Positions 43,945 to 53,844 are shown, counted from the stretch's first letter. The stretch is 64,000 nt of DNA from Mixta mediterraneensis (GCF_014946725.1 NZ_JACFXY010000002.1:62001-126000); one strand, 5' to 3'. Notes: generated by a model from the sequence alone, not told the origin. Made by a program: numbers and translations.

Positions 43945-46329
43945 ATGTCCAATAAAGGCGAACAGCCGTTAGTGCTCTGGTATAATCAGCTTGGTATGCA
44001 TGATGTTGATCGGGTGGGGGGCAAAAATGCCTCTCTGGGTGAAATGATTACCAACTTGTCGTCGCTGGGTGTTTCCGTTCCGAATGGTTATGCGACCACA
44101 TCTTATGCATTTAATCAGTTTCTCGATCAAAGCGGGTTGAACCAGCGTATCTATGAACTGCTGGATAAGACCGATATTGATGATGTTAATGAGCTGGCAA
44201 AAGCTGGCAAACAAATTCGGCAGTGGGTGGTGGATACGCCATTCCAGCCGGAACTGGAAGCTGCCATCCTTGAGGCCTATCAGCAGCTCTCTGCTGATGA
44301 TGCAGAAGCCTCTTTTGCGGTGCGTTCTTCCGCTACCGCAGAAGATATGCCCGACGCGTCATTTGCGGGTCAACAAGAAACCTTTCTGAACGTACAGGGT
44401 ATCGATGCGGTAATGGTCGCGGTGAAGCATGTTTACGCATCACTGTTTAACGACCGCGCCATCTCTTACCGCGTGCACCAGGGTTACGATCACCGTGGCG
44501 TTGCATTGTCAGCCGGTATTCAGCGCATGGTGCGTTCTGACCTCGCTTCATCAGGCGTACTTTTTACCATTGATACTGAATCCGGTTTCGATCAGGTTGT
44601 GTTTATCACTGCAGCATACGGCCTTGGCGAAATGGTGGTGCAGGGTGCCGTTAACCCCGATGAATTCTATGTGCATAAACCAACGCTGGCGGCGAATCGT
44701 CCGGCGATTGTGCGCCGCAATATGGGCTCGAAAAAAATTCGCATGGTATACGCTGACTCACGGGAGCATGGCGAGCAGGTGCGTATTGAAGATGTGCCTG
44801 AAACCGAACGGGATCGCTTCTGTCTGACCGATGACGAAATCCAGGCCCTTGCGCGCCAGGCGATACTCATCGAGCAGCACTACAAACGCCCAATGGATAT
44901 TGAGTGGGCAAAAGATGGCCATACCGGCAAGCTGTACATCGTGCAGGCGCGCCCGGAAACGGTTCGCTCAAACGGCCAGGTCATGGAACGCTACAGCCTG
45001 CAAGGAAAAGGTAAAGTGGTGGTAGAAGGTCGGGCGATTGGCCATCGTATCGGTGCGGGTGAAGTGAAAGTAATTCACGATATTAGCGAAATGAACCGCA
45101 TCGAGAAAGGCGATGTGCTGGTGACCGACATGACCGACCCGGACTGGGAACCGATCATGAAGAAGGCTTCAGCTATTGTGACCAATCGCGGCGGCCGTAC
45201 CTGCCACGCAGCCATCATTGCGCGTGAGCTGGGGATTCCGGCGGTTGTCGGCTGCGGTAATGCCACCGACTTGCTAAAAGATGGTCACAAAGTCACGGTT
45301 TCATGCTCGGAAGGCGATACTGGCTACGTCTACGATGATTTACTGGATTTTGATGTCACCAGCTCTCAGGTTGATGAGATGCCTGATCTGTCTCTCAAGA
45401 TCATGATGAACGTCGGCAACCCGGATCGCGCATTCGACTTCGCCTGTTTGCCGAATGAAGGGGTAGGTCTGGCGCGACTGGAATTTATCATCAACCGCAT
45501 GATTGGCGTGCATCCAAAAGCGTTACTGGAGTTTGATCAGCAAACGCCAGAACTGCAGCAGCAAATCCGCCAGATGATGAAAGGTTTTGACGATCCGGTT
45601 GAGTTTTATATTGCGCGTCTAACGGAAGGCATTGCGACCCTGGGGGCAGCCTTTGCGCCGAAACGCGTGATTGTGCGCCTGTCTGACTTTAAATCAAACG
45701 AATACGCCAACCTGGTCGGCGGTGAGCGTTACGAACCAGAAGAAGAAAATCCGATGTTAGGCTTCCGTGGGGCGGGGCGCTATGTTGCTGACAGCTTCCG
45801 TGACTGCTTTGCCCTGGAGTGTGAGGCGGTTAAACGTGTACGTAATGACATGGGCCTGACGAATGTTGAAATCATGGTTCCTTTTGTTCGTACCGTAGAC
45901 CAGGCCGAAGCGGTAGTTGACGAGCTGGCACGCCAGGGACTGAAACGTGGTCAGGATGGGCTGAAAATCATTATGATGTGTGAGATCCCATCTAATGCCT
46001 TGCTGGCCGATCAGTTCCTGCAACACTTTGATGGCTTCTCCATCGGCTCTAATGACATGACACAGCTGGCACTGGGACTCGATCGTGATTCAGGGGTGGT
46101 TTCTGCCCTGTTTGATGAGCGAAATGAGGCAGTAAAAGCGCTGCTTTCGATGGCGATCCGCGCAGCGAAGAAGCAGGGCAAGTATGTGGGCATTTGTGGC
46201 CAGGGACCGTCAGATCATCAGGATTTTGCTGCCTGGCTCATGGAAGAAGGTATCGATAGTTTGTCGCTGAATCCTGACACCGTGGTTGAAACCTGGTTAA
46301 GTCTGGCTGAGTTATCCAGCCCGGCATAA
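43945..46329 (+). CDS. ppsA: Phosphoenolpyruvate synthase
   Basis: A 794-residue enzyme making PEP from pyruvate and ATP for gluconeogenesis. N-terminal ATP-grasp domain ([36 protein letters not shown]), central phosphohistidine domain ([21 protein letters not shown], swivelling His and regulatory Thr) and C-terminal PEP/pyruvate barrel ([32 protein letters not shown]). Full length; E. coli has 792. It is controlled post-translationally by PpsR encoded divergently. Confidence 0.96.
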   Translation: MSNKGEQPLVLWYNQLGMHDVDRVGGKNASLGEMITNLSSLGVSVPNGYATTSYAFNQFLDQSGLNQRIYELLDKTDIDDVNELAKAGKQIRQWVVDTPFQPELEAAILEAYQQLSADDAEASFAVRSSATAEDMPDASFAGQQETFLNVQGIDAVMVAVKHVYASLFNDRAISYRVHQGYDHRGVALSAGIQRMVRSDLASSGVLFTIDTESGFDQVVFITAAYGLGEMVVQGAVNPDEFYVHKPTLAANRPAIVRRNMGSKKIRMVYADSREHGEQVRIEDVPETERDRFCLTDDEIQALARQAILIEQHYKRPMDIEWAKDGHTGKLYIVQARPETVRSNGQVMERYSLQGKGKVVVEGRAIGHRIGAGEVKVIHDISEMNRIEKGDVLVTDMTDPDWEPIMKKASAIVTNRGGRTCHAAIIARELGIPAVVGCGNATDLLKDGHKVTVSCSEGDTGYVYDDLLDFDVTSSQVDEMPDLSLKIMMNVGNPDRAFDFACLPNEGVGLARLEFIINRMIGVHPKALLEFDQQTPELQQQIRQMMKGFDDPVEFYIARLTEGIATLGAAFAPKRVIVRLSDFKSNEYANLVGGERYEPEEENPMLGFRGAGRYVADSFRDCFALECEAVKRVRNDMGLTNVEIMVPFVRTVDQAEAVVDELARQGLKRGQDGLKIIMMCEIPSNALLADQFLQHFDGFSIGSNDMTQLALGLDRDSGVVSALFDERNEAVKALLSMAIRAAKKQGKYVGICGQGPSDHQDFAAWLMEEGIDSLSLNPDTVVETWLSLAELSSPA

Positions 46330-46355
46330 CTGTCAAATTCGCGTCACAATCAGCC

Positions 46356-46388
46356 AAAGGCCAGCATTGCTGGCCTTTTCCTCTTTTT
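46356..46388 (+). terminator. Terminator of ppsA
   Basis: GGCCAGC / GCTGGCC stem with a 3-base loop, flanked by AAA and a T-rich tail. Confidence 0.88.
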
Positions 46389-46394
46389 AGCAGT

Positions 46395-46504
46395 AAAAAA
46401 AAAAGCCCACCGCAGGGGATGGGCAAAGACTACACACAGCAATTCTTTTCTTACTCAGGGGAAAAAGGTTGTTTTAAAATCAGAGAGTTGATCTAAAACA
46501 TAAG
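46395..46504 (-). ncRNA. rprA: RprA small RNA
   Basis: On the minus strand the 3' half (TCCCCTGAGT, GAATTGCTGTGTGTAGTCTT, then TGCCCATC) is nearly the same as E. coli RprA, and ends in a GCCCATC / GGTGGGC terminator hairpin with ten T residues. The 5' part forms a weaker, diverged hairpin (TTTTAGATCA / TGATTTTAAAA) similar in place to that of E. coli. RprA, with Hfq, frees the rpoS ribosome site and represses csgD and ydaM. It is beside ydiK, as in E. coli. The 5' end is approximate. Confidence 0.9.
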
Positions 46505-46537
46505 AAACATGTTATTCACCCGGCCCGCTGGCGTCTT

Positions 46538-46551
46538 TAAGAATCCTCTTA
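46538..46551 (-). promoter_or_regulatory. RcsB box candidate of rprA
   Basis: TAAGAGGATTCTTA on the minus strand is an inverted repeat resembling RcsB homodimer sites. It is centred about 40 bases upstream of the presumed rprA start, fitting RcsB activation known in E. coli. Confidence 0.58.
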
Positions 46552-46648
46552 TTAGTTTAAAGCCAATAACCTTTTGTCACGGTCTCAGGGCCATTTGGGG
46601 TAAGAAACAGCGTATAAAATAATCTTTTTTGAACGTGAGAAGGGGATT

Positions 46649-46670
46649 CCGGTCATAAACCGGTTTTTTT
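46649..46670 (+). terminator. Orphan plus-strand terminator
   Basis: CCGGT / ACCGG hairpin followed by seven T residues. The preceding plus-strand gene (ppsA) already has its own terminator 260 bases earlier, and ydiK points the other way, so no known transcript ends here. Confidence 0.6.
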
Positions 46671-46759
46671 ATTAAAATCTGCTTATGGGAAAAAAGAGTA
46701 ACGAGACGTAATTAATTACGGGCGGTTCATTACCATTAACCGCCCTAATCATTGAAAGG

Positions 46760-47884
46760 TCAGGATGCGGGAGGTTCTTCGTCGTGCTCACCCAGTTCCT
46801 CAACCACCGTCAAGGGGTCGTCATTAGGTGAAGGTGCTTCGTGCATCCATACCGAAACCAGGCGGTAAGAAACTGCCAGCACGACCGGACCAATAAATAA
46901 ACCGATCATACCAAACGCGATCAAGCCACCAATCACGCCAGACAGAATCAGAATCATGGGTAAATCGGCCCCCATGCGGATCAACATGGGCCGCAGCACG
47001 TTATCCAGAGTGCCAACCACGCAACTCCAGACTAATAAAACTGTGCCCCATGTTGTGTCGCCACTCCAGTAGAGATAGATGATGGCGGGCACCAGTACCA
47101 GCAACGGGCCGATTTGCACCAGACAGCAAAGGATCATTAACACCGTCAACAACGTGGCGTAAGGTATACCGGTAATCGCCAGGCCAATGCCGCCCAACAC
47201 CCCCTGCACCAGCGCGGTCACTACGACGCCCAGCGCCACCGCACGAATCGCCTGTCCCGCCAGTAATACCGCCGCATCACCACGCCGTCCCGCCATGCGA
47301 AAGGCAAAATGACGGATGCCGTGTGCCGCTTGTTCACCACGCCAGTAAAGCAGCACGCTGAACAGCAACATCACCGCCAGGTGGATCATAAAACGACCGA
47401 AATGGCCAGCCTGCGCCACGAAAAACCCCGTTGTGCGCCCGATATAGGGCTGCAATTTAGCCATAATCGCTGCGCCGCCGCCAGCTACCAGCTTTTGATA
47501 GCTGGAGAAAAGCTTTTCGCCAATCAGCGGAATGCTATTGAGCCAGTTCAGCTCAGGCAGCATGTGACCTTGCATTGCCCAGGCGATGACTGGCGCGCTG
47601 TTATCGATCAGGCTATTCACCAATAGCGCGATGGGAATAATAAACAGCAGCAGAAGCAGAAGCGTCATAACGATAACTGCCAGCGATCGTCGTCCCCATA
47701 AGAGGCGCTGCAATTTAAGCATTAGCGGCCAGGTGGCAATCACCACCATACTGGCCCAGGAAAAGCCCAAAATAAATGGCTGAACGACCCATAAACAGGC
47801 GATAATCAGCAGTAAAATGAACATTAAGGTAAACAGTATCTGCGGTAGATCCATGTCCCGGTACTGACTTTTCATAATTAACAT
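46760..47884 (-). CDS. ydiK: YdiK, AI-2E family membrane protein
   Basis: A 374-residue protein of the AI-2E/PerM transporter family, aligned with E. coli YdiK over its length (ACLWVVQPFILGFSWASMVVIATWP, QAIRAVALGVVVTALVQGVLGGIGLA, LIRMGADLPMILILSGVIGGLIAFGMIGLFIGPV). About eight membrane segments; hydrophilic acidic C-terminus. The transported solute of this member is unknown. The start at 47884 has GAGG four bases upstream; 47875 is the alternative. Confidence 0.92.
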   Translation of the reverse strand: MLIMKSQYRDMDLPQILFTLMFILLLIIACLWVVQPFILGFSWASMVVIATWPLMLKLQRLLWGRRSLAVIVMTLLLLLLFIIPIALLVNSLIDNSAPVIAWAMQGHMLPELNWLNSIPLIGEKLFSSYQKLVAGGGAAIMAKLQPYIGRTTGFFVAQAGHFGRFMIHLAVMLLFSVLLYWRGEQAAHGIRHFAFRMAGRRGDAAVLLAGQAIRAVALGVVVTALVQGVLGGIGLAITGIPYATLLTVLMILCCLVQIGPLLVLVPAIIYLYWSGDTTWGTVLLVWSCVVGTLDNVLRPMLIRMGADLPMILILSGVIGGLIAFGMIGLFIGPVVLAVSYRLVSVWMHEAPSPNDDPLTVVEELGEHDEEPPAS

Positions 47885-48085
47885 ATGGCCTCGTTGACAT
47901 CCTTCAATTCCGGGCTTTACGCGCCCGGTTTAATCATGAGCTATTTAATGGCGTTTAAACAGGGCACAAGGGAAAGGTTTTTACGTTTCCTGAAAAAACG
48001 GCAGGCACAGTAAAAATGTGATAAAACGAGGGATTAAAGCAAATCACACAGACGCAAACGTTTACAACATCTCGGTCTCACACTC

Positions 48086-51000
48086 ATGATCCCACAGATT
48101 TCACAGGCGCCAGGCCTTATTCAACTGGTGCTGACATTCCTTGAGTCGCTGAAAGAGCAAGGCTTTACCGGCGACACTGCGACCAGCTATGCCGATCGTC
48201 TTTCCCTTTCCACCGATAACAGTGTTTATCAATTACTGCCCGATGCGGTGCTGTTTCCCCGTTCCACTGCTGATGTGGCGCTGATCGCCCGTTTAGCCAG
48301 TGAAGAACGTTTTACCAGCCTGGTCTTTACCCCACGCGGCGGAGGCACGGGCACCAACGGACAGTCGCTGAATCAGGGCATTATCGTTGATATGTCACGC
48401 CATATGAACCGCATTCTGGAAATCAATCCAGAGCAAGGCTGGGTGCGGGTAGAAGCGGGCGTCATTAAAGATCAACTGAATGCTTATCTGAAGCCGTTTG
48501 GCTTTTTTTTCTCGCCGGAGTTATCAACCAGCAACCGCGCTACGCTAGGCGGAATGATCAATACCGATGCTTCAGGACAAGGCTCGCTGGTGTATGGCAA
48601 AACTTCCGATCACGTCATGGGTTTGCGGGCGGTGTTACTGGGCGGCGAGATTCTTGATACGCGCCCAATGGCAACCGCGCTGGCGGAAAACCTGGGACAA
48701 ACGCAGACGCCGGAAGGGCGCATTTATCAGCAGGTAAAAAGCCGGTGTCGCGAGCAGCGCAAACTGATTCTGGAGAAGTTCCCCCGGCTCAATCGTTTTC
48801 TGACCGGGTATGATTTGCGCCACGTATTTAGTGACGATATGCAGACATTCGATCTGACACGTTTGTTGTGCGGCGCAGAAGGGACGTTAGCTTTTATTAC
48901 GGAAGCACGGCTGGATATTACGCCGATCCCCAAAGTTCGTCGGCTGGTTAATATTAAATATGACTCTTTCGATTCTGCGCTGCGTAATGCACCGTTTATG
49001 GTTGAGGCAAAAGCGCTATCGGTTGAAACCGTCGATTCAAAAGTCCTGAACCTGGCGCGGGAGGACATCGTCTGGCACTCAGTAAAAGAGCTGATTACGG
49101 ATGTGCCAGATAAAGATATGCAGGGGCTGAACATCGTTGAATTCGCGGGCGACAATGCTGAGCTGATTGAAGATCAGCTCAGCAGCCTGTGTCAGCGACT
49201 GGATACGTTAATGACACAGCAGCAGGGTGGGGTAATTGGCTATCAGCTGTGTGATGATCTGGATGGCATTGAACGCATCTATAACATGCGTAAAAAAGCG
49301 GTGGGATTGCTGGGAAATGCCAAAGGTCGCGCAAAACCCATCCCCTTCGTTGAAGATACCGCGGTCCCTCCTGAAAATCTCGCTGACTATATTGCCGAAT
49401 TTCGCGCGCTGCTGGACAGCCATGGCTTGAGTTATGGCATGTTTGGACATGTGGATGCGGGTGTATTGCATGTGCGTCCGGCGCTGGATATGACAGACCC
49501 GCAGCAGGAAATGCTGATGAAGCAGATCTCCGACGAGGTGGTGGCGCTAACGGCACGCTATGGCGGTCTGCTGTGGGGCGAGCACGGCAAAGGTTTTCGT
49601 GCGCAATACAGCCCGGAATTTTTTGGTGAAGCGTTGTTCGATGAGCTTCGTCGCATTAAAGCGGCGTTTGATCCGCATAATCGTCTTAACCCCGGTAAAA
49701 TTTGCACGCCTTTCGACAGTCAGGCCGAAATGATGCAGATCGATGCGGTCAAGCGCGGCACATACGATCGCCAAATTCCCTTAACGGTGCGTAACGACTG
49801 GCGCGGCGCGATGGAGTGCAATGGCAATGGCTTGTGCTTTAACTTTGACGTGCGCAGTCCGATGTGCCCGTCAATGAAAATTACCCGAAATCGCATTCAT
49901 TCGCCAAAAGGACGCGCGACGCTGACCCGCGAATGGCTGCGTCTGCTGGCAGAGCAGGGCGTTGATCCGCTCGAACTGGAAAAGCAGCTACCTGAGAATC
50001 GCCTCTCTTTGCGCACGTTTATCAGCCGCACGCGCCATAGCTGGCATGCGAATAAAGGTGAGTATGATTTTTCACATGAAGTGAAAGAAGCGATGTCGGG
50101 CTGCCTGGCGTGTAAAGCCTGCTCAACGCAATGCCCGATCAAAATTGATGTACCGAATTTCCGCTCCCGTTTTCTGCAACTTTATCACACGCGTTATCTC
50201 CGTCCGATGAGCGATCATCTGGTCGCGGCAGTGGAAAATTACGCGCCGCTGATGGCGAAAGCGCCTAACACCTTTAATTTCCTCCTTAAACAGCCATGGA
50301 TACGCGAAATCAGTAAAAAACACATCGGCATGGTGGATTTGCCGTTACTTTCCTCGCCAACGCTCAGGCAACAGCTAAGCGGACATCCGGCCATGAATAT
50401 GACACTGGAACAGCTGGAAGCATTGACTGAAGCGCAGCGCGCAAATTATGTGCTGGTGGTGCAGGATCCCTTTACCAGCTTTTACGAAGCTAAGCTGGTT
50501 AACGATTTCGTGAAGCTGATTGAAAAGCTGGGCTATCACCCGGTACTGTTGCCCTTTTCACCGAACGGCAAGGCGCAGCACGTTAAAGGCTTCCTGCAAC
50601 GTTTTGCGCGTACTGCCCGTAAAACCGCTGATTTCCTTAATCGTGTCGCGCAGCTGACTATGCCGATGGTCGGCGTCGATCCGGCAACGGTGTTGTGTTA
50701 CCGCGATGAATATCGCCAGACGCTGGGCGATACCCGTGGCGATTTCAATGTGCAGCTGGTGCAGGAGTGGTTGCAAACCGTGGTAACTGAGCGTGCAGTG
50801 CAAAACACCAGTGGCGAGGCCTGGTATTTATTCGCGCACTGCACGGAAGTGACAGCATTGCCATCAACGCCAAATCAATGGCAGGACATTTTTTCTCGTT
50901 TCGGCGCGAAGCTGGAAAATATTAATGTCGGTTGCTGTGGCATGGCGGGCACTTATGGCCACGAAAGCAAAAATCTTGAAAATTCATTGGGAATTTATGC

Positions 51001-51139
51001 ACTTTCCTGGCATCCACAATTGCAAAAGCTGCCACGGCAACGCTGTCTGGCAACCGGCTTCTCCTGCCGTAGCCAGGTAAAGCGCGTGGAAGGCAATGGG
51101 ATGCGCCATCCTCTTCAGGCCTTGTTAGAAATTTTGTAA
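48086..51139 (+). CDS. ydiJ: YdiJ, FAD-linked D-2-hydroxyglutarate dehydrogenase-like protein
   Basis: A 1017-residue fusion as in E. coli YdiJ (1018). Residues about 45-270 form an FAD-binding type 4 (VAO) domain with PRGGGTGTNGQSLN; about 280-550 a cap domain ending in GLLWGEHGKGFR. A 4Fe-4S ferredoxin-like domain follows, with CNGNGLCFN and CLACKACSTQCPIKID cysteine motifs, then a CCG-type domain (GCCGMAGTYG). The family oxidises D-2-hydroxyglutarate or related D-2-hydroxy acids and passes electrons through the iron-sulfur part. It lies beside the suf cluster. Confidence 0.94.
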   Translation: MIPQISQAPGLIQLVLTFLESLKEQGFTGDTATSYADRLSLSTDNSVYQLLPDAVLFPRSTADVALIARLASEERFTSLVFTPRGGGTGTNGQSLNQGIIVDMSRHMNRILEINPEQGWVRVEAGVIKDQLNAYLKPFGFFFSPELSTSNRATLGGMINTDASGQGSLVYGKTSDHVMGLRAVLLGGEILDTRPMATALAENLGQTQTPEGRIYQQVKSRCREQRKLILEKFPRLNRFLTGYDLRHVFSDDMQTFDLTRLLCGAEGTLAFITEARLDITPIPKVRRLVNIKYDSFDSALRNAPFMVEAKALSVETVDSKVLNLAREDIVWHSVKELITDVPDKDMQGLNIVEFAGDNAELIEDQLSSLCQRLDTLMTQQQGGVIGYQLCDDLDGIERIYNMRKKAVGLLGNAKGRAKPIPFVEDTAVPPENLADYIAEFRALLDSHGLSYGMFGHVDAGVLHVRPALDMTDPQQEMLMKQISDEVVALTARYGGLLWGEHGKGFRAQYSPEFFGEALFDELRRIKAAFDPHNRLNPGKICTPFDSQAEMMQIDAVKRGTYDRQIPLTVRNDWRGAMECNGNGLCFNFDVRSPMCPSMKITRNRIHSPKGRATLTREWLRLLAEQGVDPLELEKQLPENRLSLRTFISRTRHSWHANKGEYDFSHEVKEAMSGCLACKACSTQCPIKIDVPNFRSRFLQLYHTRYLRPMSDHLVAAVENYAPLMAKAPNTFNFLLKQPWIREISKKHIGMVDLPLLSSPTLRQQLSGHPAMNMTLEQLEALTEAQRANYVLVVQDPFTSFYEAKLVNDFVKLIEKLGYHPVLLPFSPNGKAQHVKGFLQRFARTARKTADFLNRVAQLTMPMVGVDPATVLCYRDEYRQTLGDTRGDFNVQLVQEWLQTVVTERAVQNTSGEAWYLFAHCTEVTALPSTPNQWQDIFSRFGAKLENINVGCCGMAGTYGHESKNLENSLGIYALSWHPQLQKLPRQRCLATGFSCRSQVKRVEGNGMRHPLQALLEIL

Positions 51140-51172
51140 AAAAATTGTGCGCGACGTCACGACGTGGCTGGA

Positions 51173-51577
51173 TTAGAATATCCAGCCCGCGTGACGAACA
51201 AAGTCGCTTTGCAGCGCGGTGGCTTTATTCCACTCACCCACCATTGCGAGCTGATGGCAAAGGCGAGTAAGGGATAAACGTGCCAGTTGGTAGGCCTGAA
51301 TGCGGAACAGGCGATCACGATCGCTGTTGCCCATTTCCTGCACTAACCGGTGATGGAGTTTACCCATCGCATGCAGATAACTGTGATCATCACCGTTGAG
51401 CTGGCAGATTTCAGCCATATCTACACAGGTATCGTTGAATTGACGTAACTGCTGGATGGAACAGTCGGCCCGGTCAAGTTTCGCCTGCGACAGGTAGAAG
51501 TCGACAGTGATGTCTCGCACAGAAAACGTGTATTCATCGATTTTCTGCTGAAGCCAGGCTGAGACAGAAAGCGTCAT
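51173..51577 (-). CDS. Unrecognised small protein under a Fur box
   Basis: A 134-residue protein I do not recognise. It has no signal peptide or membrane segment, is predicted largely helical, and contains three cysteines (DRADCSIQQL, DTCVDMAEICQLNG) plus another in RLCHQLAM. Basic and acidic residues alternate through the second half (LHHRLVQEMGNSDRDRLFRI). A strong Fur box lies 21 bases upstream of its ATG, and AGGG provides a ribosome site. Its ATG start, coding-like composition and placement between ydiJ and suf support a real gene, replacing ydiI/ydiH of E. coli. A role in iron homeostasis is inferred only from the operator and neighbours. Confidence 0.75.
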   Translation of the reverse strand: MTLSVSAWLQQKIDEYTFSVRDITVDFYLSQAKLDRADCSIQQLRQFNDTCVDMAEICQLNGDDHSYLHAMGKLHHRLVQEMGNSDRDRLFRIQAYQLARLSLTRLCHQLAMVGEWNKATALQSDFVRHAGWIF

Positions 51578-51597
51578 AAAACTGCCCTGAAAGGTGA

Positions 51598-51614
51598 ATG
51601 ATAATAATTATCAT
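51598..51614. promoter_or_regulatory. Fur box
   Basis: ATGATAATAATTATCAT is a perfect 17-base palindrome matching the core of GATAATGATAATCATTATC. It is 21 bases upstream of the unrecognised minus-strand gene and 355 bases upstream of sufA, so it most directly controls the former. Confidence 0.85.
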
Positions 51615-51719
51615 ATTCAATTGAATCAGGATTGCAATTGCTTCGGTAGAAAAAATTATCGATTAACATTACCTGTTAGTACAATTGGAAATAACAATCT
51701 GTTTACTTCACAGAAAGGC

Positions 51720-51787
51720 GTAACCTGTCAATAAGCTTTTCATCATAAAGTGATGAAACGAAATTTCCCTATTTCTTAACAGGTTAC
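51720..51787. repeat. Nested inverted repeats in the suf leader
   Basis: Outer arms GTAACCTGT (51720-51728) and ACAGGTTAC (51779-51787) are perfect complements. Inside them TTTCATCA and TGATGAAA (51737-51757) form a second perfect repeat with a 5-base loop. A further direct copy of the outer motif, TTACCTGTTA, is at 51669-51678. Confidence 0.75.
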
Positions 51788-51968
51788 ATAATGCATTTCC
51801 CTAATCGCAGCCTTTCCGCAAAGTGACGTGAAGAGACTATGCTTAATAAATCAGCGATTAAAAACAGCACAAGATGATTATCCCTGCAAAACAAGAGGTT
51901 GAAGTGATCTCACAGATCACTACCATAGGGGGATAGCCTGAAAAGGTCCAGACTCAAGAGGTATCAAC

Positions 51969-52343
51969 ATGGCATCTGTTAACGCAGACTCTTTCTCACC
52001 CGACGATTTCGTCTGGAAAGGACTGACGCTGACCGAAACCGCAGCGCAACAAATTCTCAATCTGGTCGCACAAGACCCGGAAGTCAAGGGCTTGCGTCTG
52101 GGTGTGAAACAATCCGGCTGTGCCGGTTTTGGTTATGTCATGGATCTGGTTAAACAGCCAGTCGATGACGATCTGCAATTCTCGTTTCATGGCGCAACGC
52201 TGTTTGTGCCGCTTCAGGCAATGCCGTTTGTCGATGGCACCGAAGTGGATTATGTCCGCGAGGGCCTGAATCAGATCTTTAAATTTAATAACCCTAAAGC
52301 TCAGCATGCCTGCGGGTGTGGTGAAAGCTTTGGCGTCGAGTAA
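51969..52343 (+). CDS. sufA: Fe-S cluster assembly A-type carrier SufA
   Basis: A 124-residue A-type carrier with the three cluster-binding cysteines: KQSGCAGFGY and C-terminal HACGCGESFG (CxC). It accepts clusters from SufBCD and passes them to apo-proteins. First gene of sufABCDSE, the stress- and iron-starvation Fe-S pathway. AAGAGG ribosome site upstream. Confidence 0.96.
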   Translation: MASVNADSFSPDDFVWKGLTLTETAAQQILNLVAQDPEVKGLRLGVKQSGCAGFGYVMDLVKQPVDDDLQFSFHGATLFVPLQAMPFVDGTEVDYVREGLNQIFKFNNPKAQHACGCGESFGVE

Positions 52344-52350
52344 GTGAAAT

Positions 52351-53844
52351 ATGTCACGACACAGCGAAGCATCTGACGATGTACAAATGTGGGAAGGCAA
52401 GCTCAATTACAAAGAGGGCTTCTTTACCCAGTTGCAAACCGAAGAATTTGCGCATGGCATCAATGAAGATGTGGTGCGCGCAATTTCGGCAAAGCGTAAC
52501 GAGCCAGAGTGGATGCTGGAGTTTCGTCTTAAAGCCTTCCGTGCCTGGCTTGAAATGGAAGAGCCGCACTGGCTGAAAGCGCACTACGAAAAACTGGATT
52601 ATCAGGATTACAGCTATTATTCCGCACCGTCCTGCGGCAATTGCGATGACAGCTGCGCCTCTGAGCCAGGGGCAACCCAGGCTTCCGGGAACACGCCAGC
52701 CAGCGATTACCTGACGCAGGAAGTGGAAAACGCGTTTAATCAGCTGGGCGTTCCGGTGCGTGAAGGTAAAGAAGTGGCTGTGGATGCCATTTTTGACTCG
52801 GTTTCCGTTTCGACGACCTACCGCAGCAAACTGGCGGAGCAGGGCATTATCTTCTGTTCATTTGGCGAGGCGATCCACGATCACCCGGAACTGGTGAAAA
52901 AGTATCTGGGTACGGTGGTTCCGCCAAATGATAACTTCTTTGCCGCGCTGAACTCCGCTGCGGCTTCTGACGGTACCTTTGTGTACATCCCGAAAGGGGT
53001 GCGTTGCCCTATGGAGCTTTCTACCTATTTCCGTATTAATGCGGCGAAAACCGGTCAGTTTGAACGAACTATCCTGATTGCTGATGAAGACAGCTACGTC
53101 AGCTATATCGAAGGTTGTTCAGCTCCGGTCCGGGATACTTACCAGCTGCACGCAGCGGTGGTTGAAGTCATTATCCACAAAAATGCTGAAGTGAAATATT
53201 CCACCGTGCAGAACTGGTTCCCCGGTGGTGAAAACGAAGGCGGCATTCTGAACTTCGTCACCAAACGTGCGCTGTGTGAAGGCGATCACAGCAAAATGTC
53301 ATGGACGCAATCCGAAACCGGCTCGGCAATTACCTGGAAATACCCAAGCTGTATTCTGCGTGGCGATTACTCGGTCGGCGAATTCTATTCCGTGGCCTTA
53401 ACCAGCGGCCGTCAGCAAGCCGATACCGGCACCAAAATGGTTCATATTGGCAAAAACACCAAATCGACCATCATTTCCAAAGGGATTTCGGCGGGTAAAA
53501 GCCAGAACACCTACCGTGGTCTGGTGAAAATCATGCCAACCGCGACCAATGCACGTAATTTCACGCAATGTGACTCAATGCTGATTGGCCCGGACTGTGG
53601 CGCACATACGTTCCCCTATGTTGAAACGCGCAACAACACGGCACAACTGGAGCACGAAGCAACGACTTCGCGTATCGGTGAAGATCAGATGTTCTATTGT
53701 CTGCAGCGTGGCATCAGCGAAGAAGATGCGATCTCAATGATCGTTAACGGCTTCTGCAAAGATGTATTCTCTGAGCTACCGCTGGAATTCGCCGTGGAAG
53801 CACAAAAACTATTAGCTATCAGCCTTGAGCACAGTGTGGGCTGA
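52351..53844 (+). CDS. sufB: Fe-S cluster scaffold subunit SufB
   Basis: A 497-residue scaffold protein (E. coli 495). It contains the N-terminal [18 protein letters not shown] motif, the beta-helix core and the essential cysteine in [11 protein letters not shown] with the QLEHEAT glutamate-histidine group. With SufC and SufD it forms SufBC2D, where clusters are assembled. Seven bases after sufA. Confidence 0.96.
   Translation: MSRHSEASDDVQMWEGKLNYKEGFFTQLQTEEFAHGINEDVVRAISAKRNEPEWMLEFRLKAFRAWLEMEEPHWLKAHYEKLDYQDYSYYSAPSCGNCDDSCASEPGATQASGNTPASDYLTQEVENAFNQLGVPVREGKEVAVDAIFDSVSVSTTYRSKLAEQGIIFCSFGEAIHDHPELVKKYLGTVVPPNDNFFAALNSAAASDGTFVYIPKGVRCPMELSTYFRINAAKTGQFERTILIADEDSYVSYIEGCSAPVRDTYQLHAAVVEVIIHKNAEVKYSTVQNWFPGGENEGGILNFVTKRALCEGDHSKMSWTQSETGSAITWKYPSCILRGDYSVGEFYSVALTSGRQQADTGTKMVHIGKNTKSTIISKGISAGKSQNTYRGLVKIMPTATNARNFTQCDSMLIGPDCGAHTFPYVETRNNTAQLEHEATTSRIGEDQMFYCLQRGISEEDAISMIVNGFCKDVFSELPLEFAVEAQKLLAISLEHSVG

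Larger units (their letters stand above)
51578..51968. promoter_or_regulatory. Divergent control region between the Fur-box gene and sufA
   Basis: Without genes. It has a strong Fur box on the left, nested inverted repeats in the middle, a perfect GTGATCT-CAC-AGATCAC repeat at 51904-51920 and a weak Fur half-site (GATGATTATC, 51873-51882) near sufA. E. coli suf is controlled by OxyR, IscR, Fur and IHF; their sites could not all be assigned by eye. Confidence 0.6.

Noticed and set aside
46390..46440. Reading the A-rich stretch after ppsA as part of the ppsA terminator
   Set aside because: The A run is the T tail of rprA on the minus strand; ppsA has a complete hairpin at 46356-46388.
51904..51920. 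GTGATCT-CAC-AGATCAC palindrome as a CRP site
   Set aside because: CRP needs TGTGA-N6-TCACA; here the half-sites are too far apart. It may still bind another regulator.
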